From an uncultured Lachnospiraceae bacterium (GTDB taxonomy: Bacteria > Bacillota_A > Clostridia > Lachnospirales > Lachnospiraceae), in assembly GCA_947564305.1 (NCBI GenBank), contig CANOBT010000268.1, positions 1 through 6,063 on the forward strand: DNA of 6,063 nt. The letters are read 5' to 3'. The notes beneath the pieces were generated by a model that was not told the origin of the DNA, did no database searches, and saw nothing but the letters and a program-made list of their open reading frames with translations. This document shows positions 4,230 to 6,063 of the stretch, piece after piece. Numbering within the stretch: the first letter of the stretch is position 1; every line of letters starts with the position of its first letter. The translations under genes and the position numbers were made by a program.

Positions 4230-6062
4230 TTAATCTTCGCAATTTCGCAGACGCTCAATGATACTGGCATTTTGCGTCCTCTGATAAATACATACGGGCG
4301 CAGTCATACACAAAACAAGAATGATACTGAACAGAAGCAAATCACTCATCCACGGAATAGAAAATGAAATCTGATAAATTTTCATGGCGTTAAATACAAC
4401 ATAGCTGGCCGGAAGCCCTACCATTAACGAAATCACGATTGAAATTACAGCATATCCAACCCCTTCCATTTGCAGCATTTTCTTTATCTGTTTCGCCGTC
4501 ATCCCAATACTTTCCAATGTCGCAAATTCTTTTGAGCGGTTCTGTACGCTTGCAGCCATCATATTCAGATAATTTAACACCGCCAGCATCGCAATGATAA
4601 ATCCCATGCTGTTCCCTAATACTTTCACCTGGGTTTCTGAATTTCTCATCTCAAAAAGAGATTCTAATTTGGAATCATACGAAACCTGCTGTTCCCCATC
4701 AAAAACTGCTTTTACTTTTTGTTCCGTCTCTTTGGAGAACGGATTTTCGTACTCGACATTGATTAATTCCGTAAATAATTCTCCCATGAGATTTTCCGCG
4801 TATTTTTTACTGACAATCAGCTCCGGCGTAATGCCCCCTGCAAAAAAAGCCGGATTGAGATAGTTCTCCGCTACGGCGGCAATCTGGATACTGCATTCCC
4901 TGCCTGGTTCTTTGCCGTCCGGAACATAAAAATGCACAGTCTTTCCGGTGATTCCATATTGACCATCCATAACACGCAAAAACTTTACCGCCACAGCAAT
5001 CTTTCCGTCTTCAAACGCTTTCTTATCGAGCTTGTTTCCCAGACTCTCATTAAGAAGCTCAAAGCCTTCTTCATCTACGCTGATCAGGCGCGAAGTAAAA
5101 TAATCGTTGTCCGGTTCCTTTTTGTACAATTCCATATCCTCTTCATAATTTCCCGGGCTGTACCTTGATTTGTACAACTCCTGATAATATTTTTCATAGA
5201 CTTCTCCCTGATAAGGAACGACTGCCTTAGCGGAAGTTACTCTCCTTACCATTTTTACACCGTCTATCTGCTCGATCTGGGATATTTTGTCCTCTGTGAT
5301 AACCTGCTTTCTATCCTCATCAAGTGTCGTCTCGTTCTTAATTTGCATGTCATAAGTATATGTTTCGTTCAAAATCCGTTTCGCGTCGTTCCCACAGATG
5401 ATCACATTTACCACAAGAAAGCTGGAAATGGCAATGACAAAAGACGAAAAAATAACAACTGCCTGTTTTTTGTCCCTGAACATATTCTGCCATGCCATAG
5501 AATATATCCCGCCGCTTTCCCGGTTATGCTTTTTTCTACTGCGTATGCCTGCTGTATACCGAAGAGCTTCAACCGGAGAACAGTCTCCCGCCATTTTCGC
5601 AGGTTTTTTACAGCTAATCAGATTCACAAAAAGAGCAAAGCATCCTGCAGTCAGATATACCCATATTCTCATAGGTGCGATATCGCCGGCAGAAAATGTT
5701 GGATTTACAATATGCAGCAACTGTGGAATCACTTTTTTGCTGATAACAAATGCTATAGCTAACCCAAACGGTATTCCGGCCGCGGCGTTCCACACCGCCT
5801 GCTGATATACCAATTTCTTTAACTGGACAGATGTCATCCCTATCGTCTTAAGCTGCCCATAATACCGGATATCTTTCGAGACGGATATATATAATGTGTT
5901 ATAGATAAATAAATATCCGCTTGCAAAAACCATAAATAACATAACAATCAGTACTGCCGTTATCCTGCAGAAATTCAGAATTGTATCATGATCCGCATCC
6001 ATATGCTGATTCCTGTCCATGTTAAGACTGTTTTGCATCGCAGTAATTTCTTTTTCAGAATA
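4230..6062 (-). CDS. FtsX-like ABC transporter permease (BceB/SalY type), 5' end outside window
   Basis: Membrane permease subunit of an ABC transporter of the type that acts with a separate ATPase in antimicrobial-peptide resistance or lipoprotein/peptide handling. The frame stays open to the right edge. The eight codons before the first internal ATG (6038) read YSEKEITA and belong to the protein, so that ATG is not the real start. Numbering from it, membrane segments fall near 25-50, 83-108, 124-143, 193-215, 474-496, 528-551 and 566-585. The long stretch 216-470 between the fourth and fifth is the extracellular domain. Two FtsX signatures are visible: LKTIGMTSVQLKKLVYQQ (63-80) and TLESIGMTAKQIKKMLQMEG (507-526). 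It ends in ERLRNCED before TAA 4230-4232. The missing N-terminus should hold the first membrane helix and an outer domain; family members are usually 650-850 residues. The partner ATPase gene, normally next to it, is not in the window. No intrinsic terminator follows. Which peptide it handles cannot be read from sequence. Confidence 0.9.
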   Translation of the reverse strand, partial: YSEKEITAMQNSLNMDRNQHMDADHDTILNFCRITAVLIVMLFMVFASGYLFIYNTLYISVSKDIRYYGQLKTIGMTSVQLKKLVYQQAVWNAAAGIPFGLAIAFVISKKVIPQLLHIVNPTFSAGDIAPMRIWVYLTAGCFALFVNLISCKKPAKMAGDCSPVEALRYTAGIRSRKKHNRESGGIYSMAWQNMFRDKKQAVVIFSSFVIAISSFLVVNVIICGNDAKRILNETYTYDMQIKNETTLDEDRKQVITEDKISQIEQIDGVKMVRRVTSAKAVVPYQGEVYEKYYQELYKSRYSPGNYEEDMELYKKEPDNDYFTSRLISVDEEGFELLNESLGNKLDKKAFEDGKIAVAVKFLRVMDGQYGITGKTVHFYVPDGKEPGRECSIQIAAVAENYLNPAFFAGGITPELIVSKKYAENLMGELFTELINVEYENPFSKETEQKVKAVFDGEQQVSYDSKLESLFEMRNSETQVKVLGNSMGFIIAMLAVLNYLNMMAASVQNRSKEFATLESIGMTAKQIKKMLQMEGVGYAVISIVISLMVGLPASYVVFNAMKIYQISFSIPWMSDLLLFSIILVLCMTAPVCIYQRTQNASIIERLRNCED

Positions 6063-6063
6063 T

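Noticed and set aside
5343..5805. Plus-strand frames of 139 and 135 codons
   Set aside because: Both are antisense to the FtsX permease gene, which has clear membrane segments and signatures.

Overview
The window looks like chromosomal or integrated accessory DNA of a Gram-positive anaerobe of the Clostridia, probably Lachnospiraceae. This rests on moderately AT-rich sequence, GAGG/GGAGG ribosome binding sites, a BceB-type FtsX permease, and an IS66 transposase of the subtype common in gut Firmicutes. The taxonomic call is an inference. Every gene I can support lies on the minus strand, so the locus reads from right to left.

In transcription order the layout is as follows. (1) 6062-4230: the C-terminal ~610 codons of an FtsX-like ABC transporter permease, whose 5' end lies beyond the right edge. 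(2) 4229-3562: a stretch with no intact gene, only short coding-like fragments in different frames (a gene graveyard). (3) 3471-2578: an apparently full-length Fic-domain protein with its own N-terminal helix-turn-helix. It has a good promoter overlaid by three direct repeats at 20-21 bp spacing that look like an operator array. (4) 2470-1577: a broken gene for a KAP-family P-loop NTPase, recognisable as QatA of the Qat antiphage system. (5) 1573-1514: the first 20 codons of QatB, separated from qatA by 3 bp and cut off by IS66 sequence. (6) About 1510-199: an IS66 transposase lacking its N-terminus and carrying a deletion and frameshift near its C-terminus. (7) 198-1: AT-rich sequence with inverted repeats and no gene.

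The main story is a dead Qat defence operon. The conserved start of qatA (with Walker A), its Walker B block, parts of its C-terminus and the start of qatB survive in the correct order. qatA has nevertheless lost about half its expected length and two reading-frame transitions, and qatB runs straight into a truncated IS66 element. qatC and qatD are not in the window. The Fic gene upstream appears intact, but the usual Mg-coordinating Asp of its Fic motif is Gly. Its promoter/operator architecture suggests autoregulation. It may be a surviving toxin-like or regulatory gene in a decaying defence island. The deletions in the IS66 gene and in qatA look alike: the retained sequence often fits both sides of the lost segment, as expected for recombination between short direct repeats.
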